Below, in pieces: positions 9,440 to 18,226 of a DNA stretch of 64,000 nucleotides (within the stretch, counting starts at the first letter, position 1; each line of letters starts with the position of its first letter). The stretch is from Cutibacterium equinum (GTDB lineage: Bacteria; Actinomycetota; Actinomycetes; Propionibacteriales; Propionibacteriaceae). A model generated the notes under the pieces. It was given only the letters and a program-made list of their open reading frames with translations. It was not told the DNA's origin and ran no database searches. The translations under genes were made by a program, and so were the position numbers. The stretch spans positions 2,108,001 to 2,172,000 of the forward strand of contig NZ_CP115668.1 in NCBI RefSeq assembly GCF_028021195.1. Reading direction: 5' to 3'.

Positions 9440-10837
9440 ATGAGCGATTTTGGGATTGCTGAGGCGGTTGCTAAGTATCGCGGGATGCTTGCTGACCAGC
9501 GTCGAGTTCTGGGCGAAGACCATCCCAACACACTAACGACTCGAAATAACCTCGCCATGTCTCTTGGGAAGATGGGGCGGGTCGATGAGGCGGTTGCCGA
9601 GTTTCGTGGACTACTCGCCGACTGCACACGTATTCTTGGTCCGGACCATCCCAACACACTGACGACTCGAAATAACCTCGCCATGTGGCTTGAGGAGATG
9701 GGGCGGGTCGACGAGGCGGTTGCCGAGTTTCGTGGGCTACTCGCCGACCGGCGTCGAGTTCTGGGGGAGGACCATCCCAACACACTAACGACTCGAAATA
9801 ACCTCGCCATGTCTCTTGGGAGGACGGGACGGGTCGACGAGGCGGTTGCCGAGTTTCGTGGACTACTCGCCGATCAGCGTCGAGTTCTGGGCGAAGACCA
9901 TCCCAACACACTAACGACTCGAAATAACCTCGCCATGTCTCTTGGGAGGACGGGACGGGTCGACGAGGCGGCGGCCGAGTTTCGTGGACTACTCGCCGAT
10001 TGCACACGTATTCTTGGTCCGGACCATCCCAACACACTGACGACTCGGAATAACCTTGCCATGTGGCTTGGGGAGATAGGGCGGGTCGATGAGGCGGCGG
10101 CCGAGTTTCGTGGGCTACTCGCCGACCGGCGTCGGGTTCTGGGGGAGGACCATCCCGACACACTGACGACTCGTAATGACCTTGCCATGTGTCTTGGGAA
10201 GGTCGGACGAGTTGATGAGGCGGCGGCCGAGTTTCGTGGGCTACTCGCCGACCGGCGTCGGGTTCTGGGCGAGGACCATCCCGACACACTGACGACTCGT
10301 AATAACCTCGCCGGATACCTTGGGGAGATGGGGCGGGTTGACGAAGCGGTTGCCGAGTTTCGTGGGCTACTCGCTGATCAGCGTCGGGTTCTCGGCGAGG
10401 ATCACCCCGACACCCTTGCTACCCGCAGTAACCTTGCCGCATGGCTTGGGGAGATAGGGCGCGTTGACGAAGCGGTAACTGAGTGTCGTGGGCTGCTCGC
10501 TGACCGGCGTCGGGTTCTGGGCGAGGACCATCCCGACACACTGACGACTCGTAATAACCTCGCCGGATTGCTTGGACGTATGGGGCGGGTCGATGAGGCG
10601 GCGGCCGAGTATCGTGTATTGTTCGCCGACTGCACACGTATCCTTGGTCCGGACCACCCCATGACGCTGAGTATTCGCAATAATCTCGCCTCATATCTTG
10701 GGGAGATGGGACGCGTTGACGAGGCGGTAGCCGAGTATCATGTGCTGTTCGCCGATTGCACACGTGTTTTTGGTGCGGACCACCCCGCTACCCTTGATGC
10801 CCGCGACAACCTCACTGCGTTGCAAGAACGTATGTAG
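9440..10837 (+). CDS. Tetratricopeptide (kinesin-light-chain-type) repeat protein, eleven 42-residue repeats
   Basis: 465 residues made entirely of eleven 42-residue TPR repeats of the TPR_10/TPR_12 (kinesin light chain) type. Each runs roughly DEAVAEFRGLLADRRRVLG then EDHPNTLTTRNNLAMxLG. There is no signal peptide, membrane segment, nucleotide-binding or effector domain. The ATG at 9440 is preceded by GAGGGGG. Repeats are almost identical in DNA (126-bp period), which implies recent expansion or gene conversion. It probably acts as a protein-binding scaffold. In related proteins such repeats follow NB-ARC/NACHT or CHAT domains, which are absent here. Function unknown. Confidence 0.85.
   Translation: MSDFGIAEAVAKYRGMLADQRRVLGEDHPNTLTTRNNLAMSLGKMGRVDEAVAEFRGLLADCTRILGPDHPNTLTTRNNLAMWLEEMGRVDEAVAEFRGLLADRRRVLGEDHPNTLTTRNNLAMSLGRTGRVDEAVAEFRGLLADQRRVLGEDHPNTLTTRNNLAMSLGRTGRVDEAAAEFRGLLADCTRILGPDHPNTLTTRNNLAMWLGEIGRVDEAAAEFRGLLADRRRVLGEDHPDTLTTRNDLAMCLGKVGRVDEAAAEFRGLLADRRRVLGEDHPDTLTTRNNLAGYLGEMGRVDEAVAEFRGLLADQRRVLGEDHPDTLATRSNLAAWLGEIGRVDEAVTECRGLLADRRRVLGEDHPDTLTTRNNLAGLLGRMGRVDEAAAEYRVLFADCTRILGPDHPMTLSIRNNLASYLGEMGRVDEAVAEYHVLFADCTRVFGADHPATLDARDNLTALQERM
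9440..10837 (+). repeat. Eleven tandem 126-bp coding repeats
   Basis: The TPR gene consists of a 126-bp unit repeated eleven times in frame. Stretches such as CCCGACACACTGACGACTCG recur with few changes. Copies 3 and 4, and copies 2 and 5, are especially alike, so the order suggests duplication of blocks of units. Copy number is likely variable between strains. Confidence 0.9.
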
Positions 10838-10842
10838 TGTCG

Positions 10843-11240
10843 TCAACAACCTGCTTCGCTTGGTCAGTCGACTCAGCGGTGCACGGGCCGACAGTTTCCC
10901 GGTCGGTTAGCGCCTGCTGCGTGCCAGACCAGTGCCGACGCCGCCTCCACCAAGCCTTGCACGGCCGAGCGCGGATGCGCACGGTCATCGATTCCCTGGC
11001 CCGGTCCCAGCACCGTTGAGCGAACTCATCACCCTGGGCCGCACGCTCAACAGGCGCGCTACTGACATCCTCGCATTCTTCGACCGGCCCGGCACCAGCA
11101 ACGGCCCCACCGTAGCGATCAACGGCCGCCTCGAACACCTGCGAGGCACCGCCCTGGGCTTCCGCAACCTGACCAACTACATCCGCCGATCCCTCTTGGA
11201 AGCCGGCGGATTCAGACCCCAACTACACCCTCGATTGTGA
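10843..11240 (+). pseudogene. ISL3-family transposase C-terminal remnant
   Basis: Only the 3' end of an ISL3-type transposase remains: ELITLGRTLNRRATDILAFF, then DRPGTSNGPTVAINGRLEHL and a final LGFRNLTNYIRRSLLEAGGF block, ending at 11240. The preceding part (ARMRTVIDSLARS, near 10970-11010) is in another frame, so there is at least one frameshift, and the N-terminal catalytic part is missing. No terminal inverted repeats were identified. It marks an old insertion downstream of the TPR gene. Confidence 0.7.
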
Positions 11241-11407
11241 AGAGCCACCAAATCACGCGGACACACCAAGAGACAGAAGCGTCACGCCAGGTGACACTTT
11301 TCACGCTCCGTGTGTCGACCATGGACGCTCGTGACATGAGGACACGTCACAGGAGTCGTCCTGCCCGACGACTATCCTGGGTGTCAGTTGACCGAGAGGA
11401 GACCCCC

Positions 11408-12091
11408 GTGGGAATCGGAAGCAATATCGGCAAGGCACTGCTGTCCCAGGCCCCCGACATGGCGCCCGGTGCGGCCGTCTCGATGCTGCGCAGCATCTTG
11501 GGATTCGCCATCGAGGGCGGCAATGGGCTGCCGGGAGCACGTCAGGCCGCAGGTAAGACCCTCACCAAGTCCGACGGAAACGTCGAACAGGCCATCAACT
11601 CCCTGGTCAACCAGCACATCGCCATGGCCGGAGCGCAGGGATTCGTCTCCAATCTCGGCGGCATCGTTACCCTGGCCGTGACCATCCCCGCCAACATCTC
11701 TGGCGTCGCAATCGTCCAGGCCCGCATGGTGGCGACCATCGCCCACTTGCGCGGCTACGACCTCGACGACCAGCGCGTCCGTACCGCCATCCTCGCCACC
11801 CTCCTGGGGCAGCGCGAGGTTGACAGTCTCATCCACGACAAGACGATCCCGACGACGCCGATGGGTATCGCGACCGCCCCGGTCAGTGACGCCGATCTGG
11901 AAAAGACCGTCGCGCGTCACCTCATCAACGTGCTCATGGGCCAGGTCGCCGGCAAGAAACTACCGGTCTTCGTCTCCAAGCGCGTGCCGGTACTGGGCGG
12001 TGGAGTCGGAGCCACCACGGACGGATTCACCACCTGGAGCGTCGCCCGTTACGCCCGCAAGCAGTTCCCAACCCGCCGTCCGCGCAGCTGA
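11408..12091 (+). CDS. EcsC family protein
   Basis: 227 residues from the GTG at 11408, which has GAGAGGAG a few bases upstream; the frame extends to 11237 but that part looks non-coding. The protein has an EcsC-like fold with glycine-rich hydrophobic helices (LGGIVTLAVTIPANISGVAI), a conserved R-M-V-A-T-I-A-H segment, and C-terminal KRVPVLGGGVGATTDGFTTW. Family members are named after Bacillus EcsC, linked to an ABC transporter of uncertain role; molecular function is unknown. It stands alone here, convergent with the ThrE-type gene. Confidence 0.75.
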   Translation: MGIGSNIGKALLSQAPDMAPGAAVSMLRSILGFAIEGGNGLPGARQAAGKTLTKSDGNVEQAINSLVNQHIAMAGAQGFVSNLGGIVTLAVTIPANISGVAIVQARMVATIAHLRGYDLDDQRVRTAILATLLGQREVDSLIHDKTIPTTPMGIATAPVSDADLEKTVARHLINVLMGQVAGKKLPVFVSKRVPVLGGGVGATTDGFTTWSVARYARKQFPTRRPRS

Positions 12092-12117
12092 GAGCGACCC
12101 CGCTCGGCCCGAGTGCG

Positions 12118-13413
12118 TCAAAAGGTCTGCCGACGACGCGCTCCGGGCCGACGTGTGCGGCTGCGATGAATCAAACTGACAGCCCGCGCGGCCGTGGTGC
12201 CCATGAGCAGACCCAACGCGATCGAGCCGATGATCCCCGCAGATTCCAGCGCAGTCGCACCGGCTACTGACGTTCCCGCCCCGAGCTGGGTCAGGGACAC
12301 CACCCCCAAGGATCCCGGAACCAACAACCAGAAGCTCGGCAGGAAGAGCACCAGACGGGGTAGCCGCGGGCGATACATCTCGATCACCGACGATGCGAAA
12401 CTCGCCACGAACGCGCCCAGCAGTCCCCCACCCCAGGTGGCCCCGGCGACCGTCTGACCGATGATCTGGAAGGCCAGGGTGGTGGCCAACATGAGCGCGA
12501 CCCACGGAACAAGATGCCTGGGTATCGACTCCATGAGGCTCATCCCCGCAGTCAGGAGCAGGACGCCGAGGAATGGCACCCACAACCCTGACCAGGGCAC
12601 GATCTGGTTTCCCAGTTGATCGACCGGGACTTTCATCAGCCACGCGGCGACGAGCACACCCGCGGTGAACATGGCCAGCTGTGCGGTACCAAATGCCAAT
12701 CGTGACGTACCCGCCATCATCGCCCCTGCCGCCAGTTCCGCCACACCAGTGACGATGAGAGCGCCGGGAAGCAACACCGCGATCGGTGGCAGCAGGCTTC
12801 GCAGCGGACCCTCGATGAGTCCGAGCCGGGCAGCCCAGAAGGCACACAAGGCGACGACAAAGGCCGCCAGGAACGGTGTGAGGACGGCCAGGGCTTTCCT
12901 CTTGCCAGACAACCACATGAATCCGGCGGTGATCTGGCCCGCCAGCACAGAGAACAGCACGCTGGGCCACAGCGGCTGCAGCACCAGGGCGATACCGGAG
13001 GAAACGCACACCATGCCGCCGTGCAGCCCCAGGCGTGGGTAGCGCGGCGGAATGGAGCGCAGACTGCGCAGTTGCTCGAGAGCCTCGGCCGGTTCGATGG
13101 TGCCGTCGAGGAGTTGCTGACGGATACGGGCGGTGGTGGCGCTCTGGTCCAAACGGATGGTTCCTTCCACCGATTCGAAGGTTGAAGGGGCCCCACCTCC
13201 CAGACTCACCACGACCCCGGTGGGCCAACCCTGCACCTGGACGTCGGGGCATCCCAGATAACGACCGACGCGGCGGGTGTCAGCCTCCACCTCATGCACC
13301 GGCTGGCCCCCGGCGATACCGGCTGCGGCCACGTACGCCAGCAGTCGGCGGACGCCTTGTTCGTCGAGCTCGTCCACTCCAGATCCCATCGTCGATACCG
13401 TCGTCAGGGTCAA
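12118..13413 (-). CDS. Threonine/serine exporter (ThrE) family membrane protein
   Basis: 431 residues. An N-terminal soluble domain (about 1-130, ThrE/DUF1212 type, with AGGQPVHEVEADTRRVGRYL) is followed by about ten membrane helices of two fused ThrE halves ending in a basic tail. In Corynebacterium glutamicum ThrE exports L-threonine and L-serine by proton antiport; substrate here is inferred from family only. The start could instead be the second Met (about 13389). The 3' end meets the EcsC gene tail-to-tail with a 26-bp gap. Confidence 0.85.
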   Translation of the reverse strand: MTLTTVSTMGSGVDELDEQGVRRLLAYVAAAGIAGGQPVHEVEADTRRVGRYLGCPDVQVQGWPTGVVVSLGGGAPSTFESVEGTIRLDQSATTARIRQQLLDGTIEPAEALEQLRSLRSIPPRYPRLGLHGGMVCVSSGIALVLQPLWPSVLFSVLAGQITAGFMWLSGKRKALAVLTPFLAAFVVALCAFWAARLGLIEGPLRSLLPPIAVLLPGALIVTGVAELAAGAMMAGTSRLAFGTAQLAMFTAGVLVAAWLMKVPVDQLGNQIVPWSGLWVPFLGVLLLTAGMSLMESIPRHLVPWVALMLATTLAFQIIGQTVAGATWGGGLLGAFVASFASSVIEMYRPRLPRLVLFLPSFWLLVPGSLGVVSLTQLGAGTSVAGATALESAGIIGSIALGLLMGTTAARAVSLIHRSRTRRPGARRRQTF

Positions 13414-13601
13414 TCGTCGCGCACCTTGGGCCCTTTGGCACGCCCGTGGCCGAACATCAATTCACCGGTCAGGGCCGCAGAGATTTCACCCCGCCCAGCC
13501 CTCGTGCATAACCGACAACCCCGAGGAGGGCACAGACGGCAGCACACACCACGGCCACAACAGACACCCCCGCACACTTCCCTCGACGGCAGCTGTTTGT
13601 C
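13414..13601. other. Intergenic, ThrE promoter side, up to IS481 remnant
   Basis: 188 bp without a supported gene. It lies upstream of the ThrE-family gene and up to the stop codon of the IS481-type transposase remnant. Confidence 0.4.
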
Positions 13602-14456
13602 CTAGGTGTAATCGCCGGACAGGTTAGGTACGCGGTCAGCGGGTGATTTGCCTTTGAGCGCGGTGTGTCCGCGGTGGTGATTGTAGTGGTCCAGCCGGCC
13701 GGGGAGTTCGGCCAGGCGGTCGGTCTCGCTGGCGTAGGGCCGTGCGTAGGCCCACTCGGGGACCAGGGTCCTGTTGAACCGCTCGACCCTGCCGTTGGTC
13801 TTGGGCGTGTAGGGCCGGGTGTACTTGTGCGTGATGTGGGTGTCTTTGAGTGCCTTGTTGAAGGCTTTGGACCGGTAGCAGGAGCCGTTGTCGGTCAGGA
13901 CCCGCTTGACGGTGATGCCCTGGCTGGCGAACCAGGCCTGGGCCCTGGTCCAGAACCCGGCGGCGGTGTCCTTGCGCTCATCGCTGAGGACCTCGACGTA
14001 GGCCAGGCGGGAGTGGTCGTCGACGGCGTTGTGGATGTAGTGATACCCACCCCCGCTGGCGGATCAGCCACGGTTGCGTACTCCTTGGGCGCGTCCGACC
14101 ATGCGGTGGCCGCCGCCGTCGGGGATCCGGCCCAGCTTCTTGATGTCGACGTGGACCAGCGAACCGGGGGTGTCGTGTTCGTAGCGGACGGGTGTGGGCT
14201 GGGCGCGTAGCCGGGCGCCGGTGGCCTTGTCGATCCAGGTCAGGGGTGGGCATCCGTAGCGTTGCAGGATCTTGCCGACGGTCGAGACGCTGAGGTGCTG
14301 GTGGCGTAGGTGGTAGGCGATGCGTGCTGGGCCCCACTGGTGGGTGATGCGCAATCCCACCACCCGTCGTTGCGTGCGACGGCAGACCCGTCGGGGCTGG
14401 TAGTGGGGTCGGCTGGAGTGATCACGCATTCCGGTAGCGCTGTGCCCAGCGTTGGG
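13602..14456 (-). pseudogene. IS481-family transposase with nonsense codon and lost 5' end
   Basis: The minus strand encodes an IS481/IS3-like integrase-core transposase: a C-terminal HTH part (ITHQWGPARIAYHLRHQHLS), LGRIPDGGGHRMVGRAQG, then a DDE core with YHYIHNAVDDHSRLAYVEV (catalytic D) and ending SGDYT* at 13602. The two parts are in the same frame but separated by an in-frame TGA at 14064-14066, so one nonsense change inactivates it. The N terminus ends at the boundary of the IS1634-type element at 14457. The 5' remainder is not seen on the other side. Confidence 0.8.
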
Positions 14457-16239
14457 CCTGACTTGATGCAGTTTTTCGGGGTTCGGTCGGGTGTGTTGGT
14501 CTGGCTACGGGTTTCGTGTTCGATCGTGGCTGTTTTGGGTCACTAAGACGGTCCTGGGGGCCGTATTGTGGGGGTCATGACCTATGTCCGGACGGTCCGC
14601 ACGAGTTCGGGTGCGGTGGCGGTCCAGATCGCTGAGAAGCGACGGGGCAGGCGCATCATCGTGGAGCATGTGGGCTCGGCTCACAGTGACGAGGAACTGG
14701 CGGTACTCAAGACCACTGCCCGGGCCAGGATCGAGCAGTTGAGCGGCCAGGAGCCCTTGGACCTGGGCGTGGAGATCCCGGTTGCGGTCGAGGAGTCGTT
14801 CACCGAGCCCGTGGTCCAGGACAGGTTGACCGGTGAGGACTCTGGACGCCATGAGAGTTCAGCGCTTGCCAGGCCTGCGCAGGTCGTCTCGACGGCCTCG
14901 GACCTGTTGTGGTCTGTGCTGGACAGGGCCTATCGCCGCCTGGGATTCGACGCGGTTGCCGATCAGGTGTTCGAGCAGGTCGTTGTGGCCTGGATCGTCG
15001 AACCCACCTCGAAACTGGCTGTCGGGCGGGTCCTGACCGGTTTGGGTCAGGACCCGCCGCATCACACCACGATCTACCGGCACCTGGCTCGTGCCCAGGA
15101 CCGCGACTACCGTGCCGTGATCACCGATGCCTGCCACCGGTACTCGGCCGGTGGCGGGGAGGTGACTCTGGTGCTCTATGACCTGACCACCCTGTACTTC
15201 GAGGCTGAGAACGAGGACAGTCTGCGCAAGGTCGGCTATTCGAAGGAACGCCGGGTTGATCCCCAGATCGTGGTCGGGCTCCTCGTGGACCGCTGGGGCT
15301 TTCCCCTCCAGATTGGCTGTTTTCCCGGCAACAAGGCCGAGACCACGACCCTGATCCCGATTGTTGAGGCCTACCGGTCGGCCCACGAGATCGCCGACAT
15401 GGTGGTGGTCGCAGACGCCGGCATGCTGTCGGCCTCCAATCTGGAGGCCCTGGACGGTGCGGGTCTGCGGTTCATCGTGGGATCCCGGTCGGTAAAGGCC
15501 CCCAGCGACCTGGCCGGCCATTTCCACTGGAACGGCACGGCCTTCGATGACGGGCAGATCATCGACACGATCACACCCCGCACAGCGAGGAGGAAGACCT
15601 GCCACCCTCGCAGCAGACGGGCCGAGCCGGTCTGGGATCCAGCCGGGTCCACCGATAGCTGGCGGGCGGTCTGGCAGTACTCCCGCAAACGGGCCGTGCG
15701 GGACTCGGCCACATTGACGGCTCAGGAGAACCGCGCCAAAGCCGTGGTCGACGGTGACAGACCGGCCCGCAAGCCACGGTTCGTCAGCGCATCGGCGAAC
15801 GGCTTGTCCTTGGATCACAAGGCGATCGACCGGGCCCGCCAACTGGTCGGGTTGAAGGGATACGTGACCAATATTCCAGTATCGGTGATGACTCCGGTCC
15901 AGGTAATCGGGGCCTACCACGACCTCTGGCACGTCGAGGACTCCTTCCGCATGGCCAAGTCCGACCTGCGGGCCCGGCCCATCTTCCACCGGCTCTCTGA
16001 CTCCATCGAGGCCCACCTGACCACGGCATTCGCCGCCCTGGCAGTCTCGCGTTACCTACGACAGGTCACCGGCCTGTCGGTCAAACGGATCGTCCATACC
16101 CTCGCCCCACTACACTCAGCGACCCTGGAGATCAACGGCTCGCTTCACACCATCAAGCCCCAGACCACACCCGAGGCCCGCGCCATCATCAACGCGATCG
16201 AGTCCGATGCGGGGCACTAAGCCAATGCAACAAGTCAGG
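14457..16239 (+). mobile_element. IS1634-family (IS4 superfamily) insertion element
   Basis: The intact transposase gene is bracketed by imperfect terminal inverted repeats: CCTGACTTGATGCA at 14457-14470 and its complement at 16226-16239 (CCTGACTTGTTGCA read from the right end), 13 of 14 bases. No matching target duplication is evident: GTTGGG stands on the left and TAGGAA on the right. That fits insertion followed by an adjacent deletion. The left flank is the IS481 remnant and the right flank a truncated MFS gene. Confidence 0.75.
14577..16220 (+). CDS. IS1634-family DDE transposase
   Basis: About 547 residues from ATG 14577 (a GTG at 14568 is also possible). Landmarks of the DDE core: LVLYDLTTLYFEAENED (first D), ADMVVVADAGMLSASNLEAL (second D) and YHDLWHVEDSFRMAKSDL (catalytic E in the Y-(2)-R/K-like signature). 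The frame is uninterrupted, so the enzyme is probably active. It is the only intact transposase in the window. Confidence 0.9.
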   Translation: MTYVRTVRTSSGAVAVQIAEKRRGRRIIVEHVGSAHSDEELAVLKTTARARIEQLSGQEPLDLGVEIPVAVEESFTEPVVQDRLTGEDSGRHESSALARPAQVVSTASDLLWSVLDRAYRRLGFDAVADQVFEQVVVAWIVEPTSKLAVGRVLTGLGQDPPHHTTIYRHLARAQDRDYRAVITDACHRYSAGGGEVTLVLYDLTTLYFEAENEDSLRKVGYSKERRVDPQIVVGLLVDRWGFPLQIGCFPGNKAETTTLIPIVEAYRSAHEIADMVVVADAGMLSASNLEALDGAGLRFIVGSRSVKAPSDLAGHFHWNGTAFDDGQIIDTITPRTARRKTCHPRSRRAEPVWDPAGSTDSWRAVWQYSRKRAVRDSATLTAQENRAKAVVDGDRPARKPRFVSASANGLSLDHKAIDRARQLVGLKGYVTNIPVSVMTPVQVIGAYHDLWHVEDSFRMAKSDLRARPIFHRLSDSIEAHLTTAFAALAVSRYLRQVTGLSVKRIVHTLAPLHSATLEINGSLHTIKPQTTPEARAIINAIESDAGH

Positions 16240-16555
16240 TAGGAATGCTCACTACTTGAAAGAGCCCCCCTATCGGCAGCGCGAGGAACGCCACGGCGCG
16301 CAGCACGTTGGCGGCCGTGATGACGGATACTCGATTGTGACGATCGGCAACTACGCCCGCGAAGAGCCCGAAAAGGACCAATCCCGCGGACTCGGCCGCG
16401 GTCACGGCGCTCGCCTGCCATCCAGTTGCGCCAAGGGCGCCCACCGCGATGAGTGGCAGGGCAACGTCGGCCACCCCCTGCGAGAGCTCTCCGAGGCCGG
16501 AGGTTGCGGCTACCCGCCAAAACACACTTTTCGGAATTCTGGGTGTGGTAGTCAT
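16240..16555 (-). pseudogene. MFS transporter, N-terminal fragment
   Basis: About 105 residues of a major facilitator N terminus: the start MTTTPRIPKSVFWRVAA, a first helix region LSQGVADVALPLIAVGAL and the MFS loop motif FAGVVADRHNRVSVI. It stops where the IS1634-type element begins. The remaining ten or so helices are absent on the other side of the insertion, so the gene is dead through insertion with deletion. The drug or solute once exported cannot be told. Confidence 0.75.
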
Positions 16556-16607
16556 ACATCTCTCTTCACTAGCTTACGGTCCGCCATGGATGGGATCGAG
16601 TGATGCT

Positions 16608-17117
16608 TCACCCGCCGAGCTTCATCTCGACGAAGTCGTATTCCCCGCCATTGGTCACCTGCTTGAAGTAGCGAATAACTTTGAACCCACTGGCCTCATA
16701 CACCTTGATGCCCCGCAGATTAAATGACGCGACCGACAGGCGAATCTCCACGCCTGGGTATTCCTGGCGAATCCTCGCCAAATTGCACCTCATGAAGTTC
16801 CGCCCCAAACCGGCGCCGGTAAGGTCGGGGCGCATCCCTAGCCCAATCTCCAAACCATCGCCCCCTTCCGGAAAAGCTCCGGAAAGGAAACCGATAAGTT
16901 GACCGGCCTGCCGCACTTGAAGGAAGAATTCCGGCCACAGCTCGGGAGTAACGAATTCACGATAATCCCCGGGATCCGCCGTCATGTCATAGAAATCATA
17001 AGGAGGCGGGTATTTCCAATCATCCGCAATCTCTCGTGCGGTTGCCGCGTCCATAGGCATGTATACCAGGTCTTGATTGACCTGATCACGTACCACTAGG
17101 GGTGAACCTTGGCTCAT
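16608..17117 (-). CDS. GNAT family N-acetyltransferase
   Basis: 169 residues with the GNAT acetyl-CoA site: LEIGLGMRPDLTGAGLGRNF (motif A, Q/RxxGxG/A-like) then a beta strand VEIRLSVASFNLRGIKVYEA and GFKVIRYF (motif B). It is expected to transfer acetyl from acetyl-CoA to an amine; the substrate is unknown. The region upstream of the ATG has GAGAAA as a modest ribosome binding site. It appears monocistronic. Confidence 0.8.
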   Translation of the reverse strand: MSQGSPLVVRDQVNQDLVYMPMDAATAREIADDWKYPPPYDFYDMTADPGDYREFVTPELWPEFFLQVRQAGQLIGFLSGAFPEGGDGLEIGLGMRPDLTGAGLGRNFMRCNLARIRQEYPGVEIRLSVASFNLRGIKVYEASGFKVIRYFKQVTNGGEYDFVEMKLGG

Positions 17118-18226
17118 TTTCTCTCCTGTGAGGGCGAAGGGAACAGATCCATCATGAGGCTAAGTGGGTGCAGGAAACAACGCTGATCGCTGCGTGGTCT
17201 CGCTGCAGCAAGACTTCGATATCGGCAGAACACGACCCGTCGGGGACGGAGGGGATATGGATACCATCTCGGTGGCGAGGAGCCGGATCCAAGGAATCCG
17301 GGCATCAGCCTCCACCACCGAGAGGTGGACGACGGGCGTTTCGTCGGCCGCCCCGGTGGGGCTCGACCTTCGCAGCTGAGCCGATGCGACGTCGAAGCTC
17401 CAGCTCTCGACACGGTGGCGATCACCGCCCCCCTGTAGCGGCCGGTAGGTCGCCACGCACATGCTTGACAACGGGCAACGTTCTCGCGTCATGTGCCTTG
17501 CCCCAGCGCTGCAAATGCTAGCGGAGCCGCTCGTACAACGCTTCTGGCGGACACGAGAACTCCAGCCGCCACCCGCCGGGAGCCACGGTTGCTCGGTCCG
17601 CCGATTGGGATGAGGACGAGGCCACGAGGGCGCTCCCGTCAGCAACCTGTGACGACGTCTCGCCAAACCCCGCACTGAGGTCTAGGCGGCATGACGGACA
17701 CGACGCGCTGAACGGGTTGCGCGTAGGACAAGGCGAGACTGCGATGTGGCGGCATGACGCACACCCGTACGTCTTCGTGTGACGAACACTCGAAGGCCAG
17801 TGGCGCATCGCGGAACAACGGCACTGGCATGACGACCCCCAGGGCAGCGATGATGAGCGGTGGGGCGACCAGGGCCACACATGGCACCACCCGACGCCAC
17901 GTAAAACCGCCGGAGCGAACCGTGGACCAACGGCTGGCAGCCAGGATGCACGAGACGAAGACGATGCAAAAGAAGATGGTGCGCATGGTCACGGCCGAGG
18001 CCGTGGCGGTGTGGTTGCCACTCGGCTCTGCCATGTCCATGGACCACGCGAAGGCCACCGAGCCATACCCGGTGTTGGCAAAGAGATTCTCGTTGACAAG
18101 GACCGGTATTCCGACCACAGCGATGCACACAACCGGCGCCACGGCGCGAGACGATCACGCCCGAAAAACAACCTCGTCCGCGGTGAAAACACCGCACTGG
18201 CATCCTCGGCCAGTGGCGAAGGTCGA
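17118..18226 (-). pseudogene. Decayed gene region, membrane-protein fragment
   Basis: 1.1 kb without a convincing intact gene. On the minus strand 17639-18142 encodes a 167-residue frame with three hydrophobic segments (VVCIAVVGIPVLV, IFFCIVFVSCILA, VALVAPPLIIAALGVVMPV). Coding-like text appears to continue in other frames (TVAPGGWRLEFSCPPEALYE near 17520-17590; ETPVVHLSVVEADARIPWIRL near 17270-17345). No family is recognised and no ribosome binding site stands out at the GTG 18142. I read it as one membrane protein broken by frameshifts, with low certainty. Confidence 0.35.

Noticed and set aside
9471-10289. Long minus-strand frame (272 residues) opposite the TPR gene
   Set aside because: Its repeats merely mirror the TPR repeats; the plus-strand product has the true TPR pattern and a ribosome binding site.
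9440-10837. CRISPR-like or noncoding tandem array
   Set aside because: The 126-bp period is an exact multiple of codons and encodes TPR repeats throughout; no spacers.
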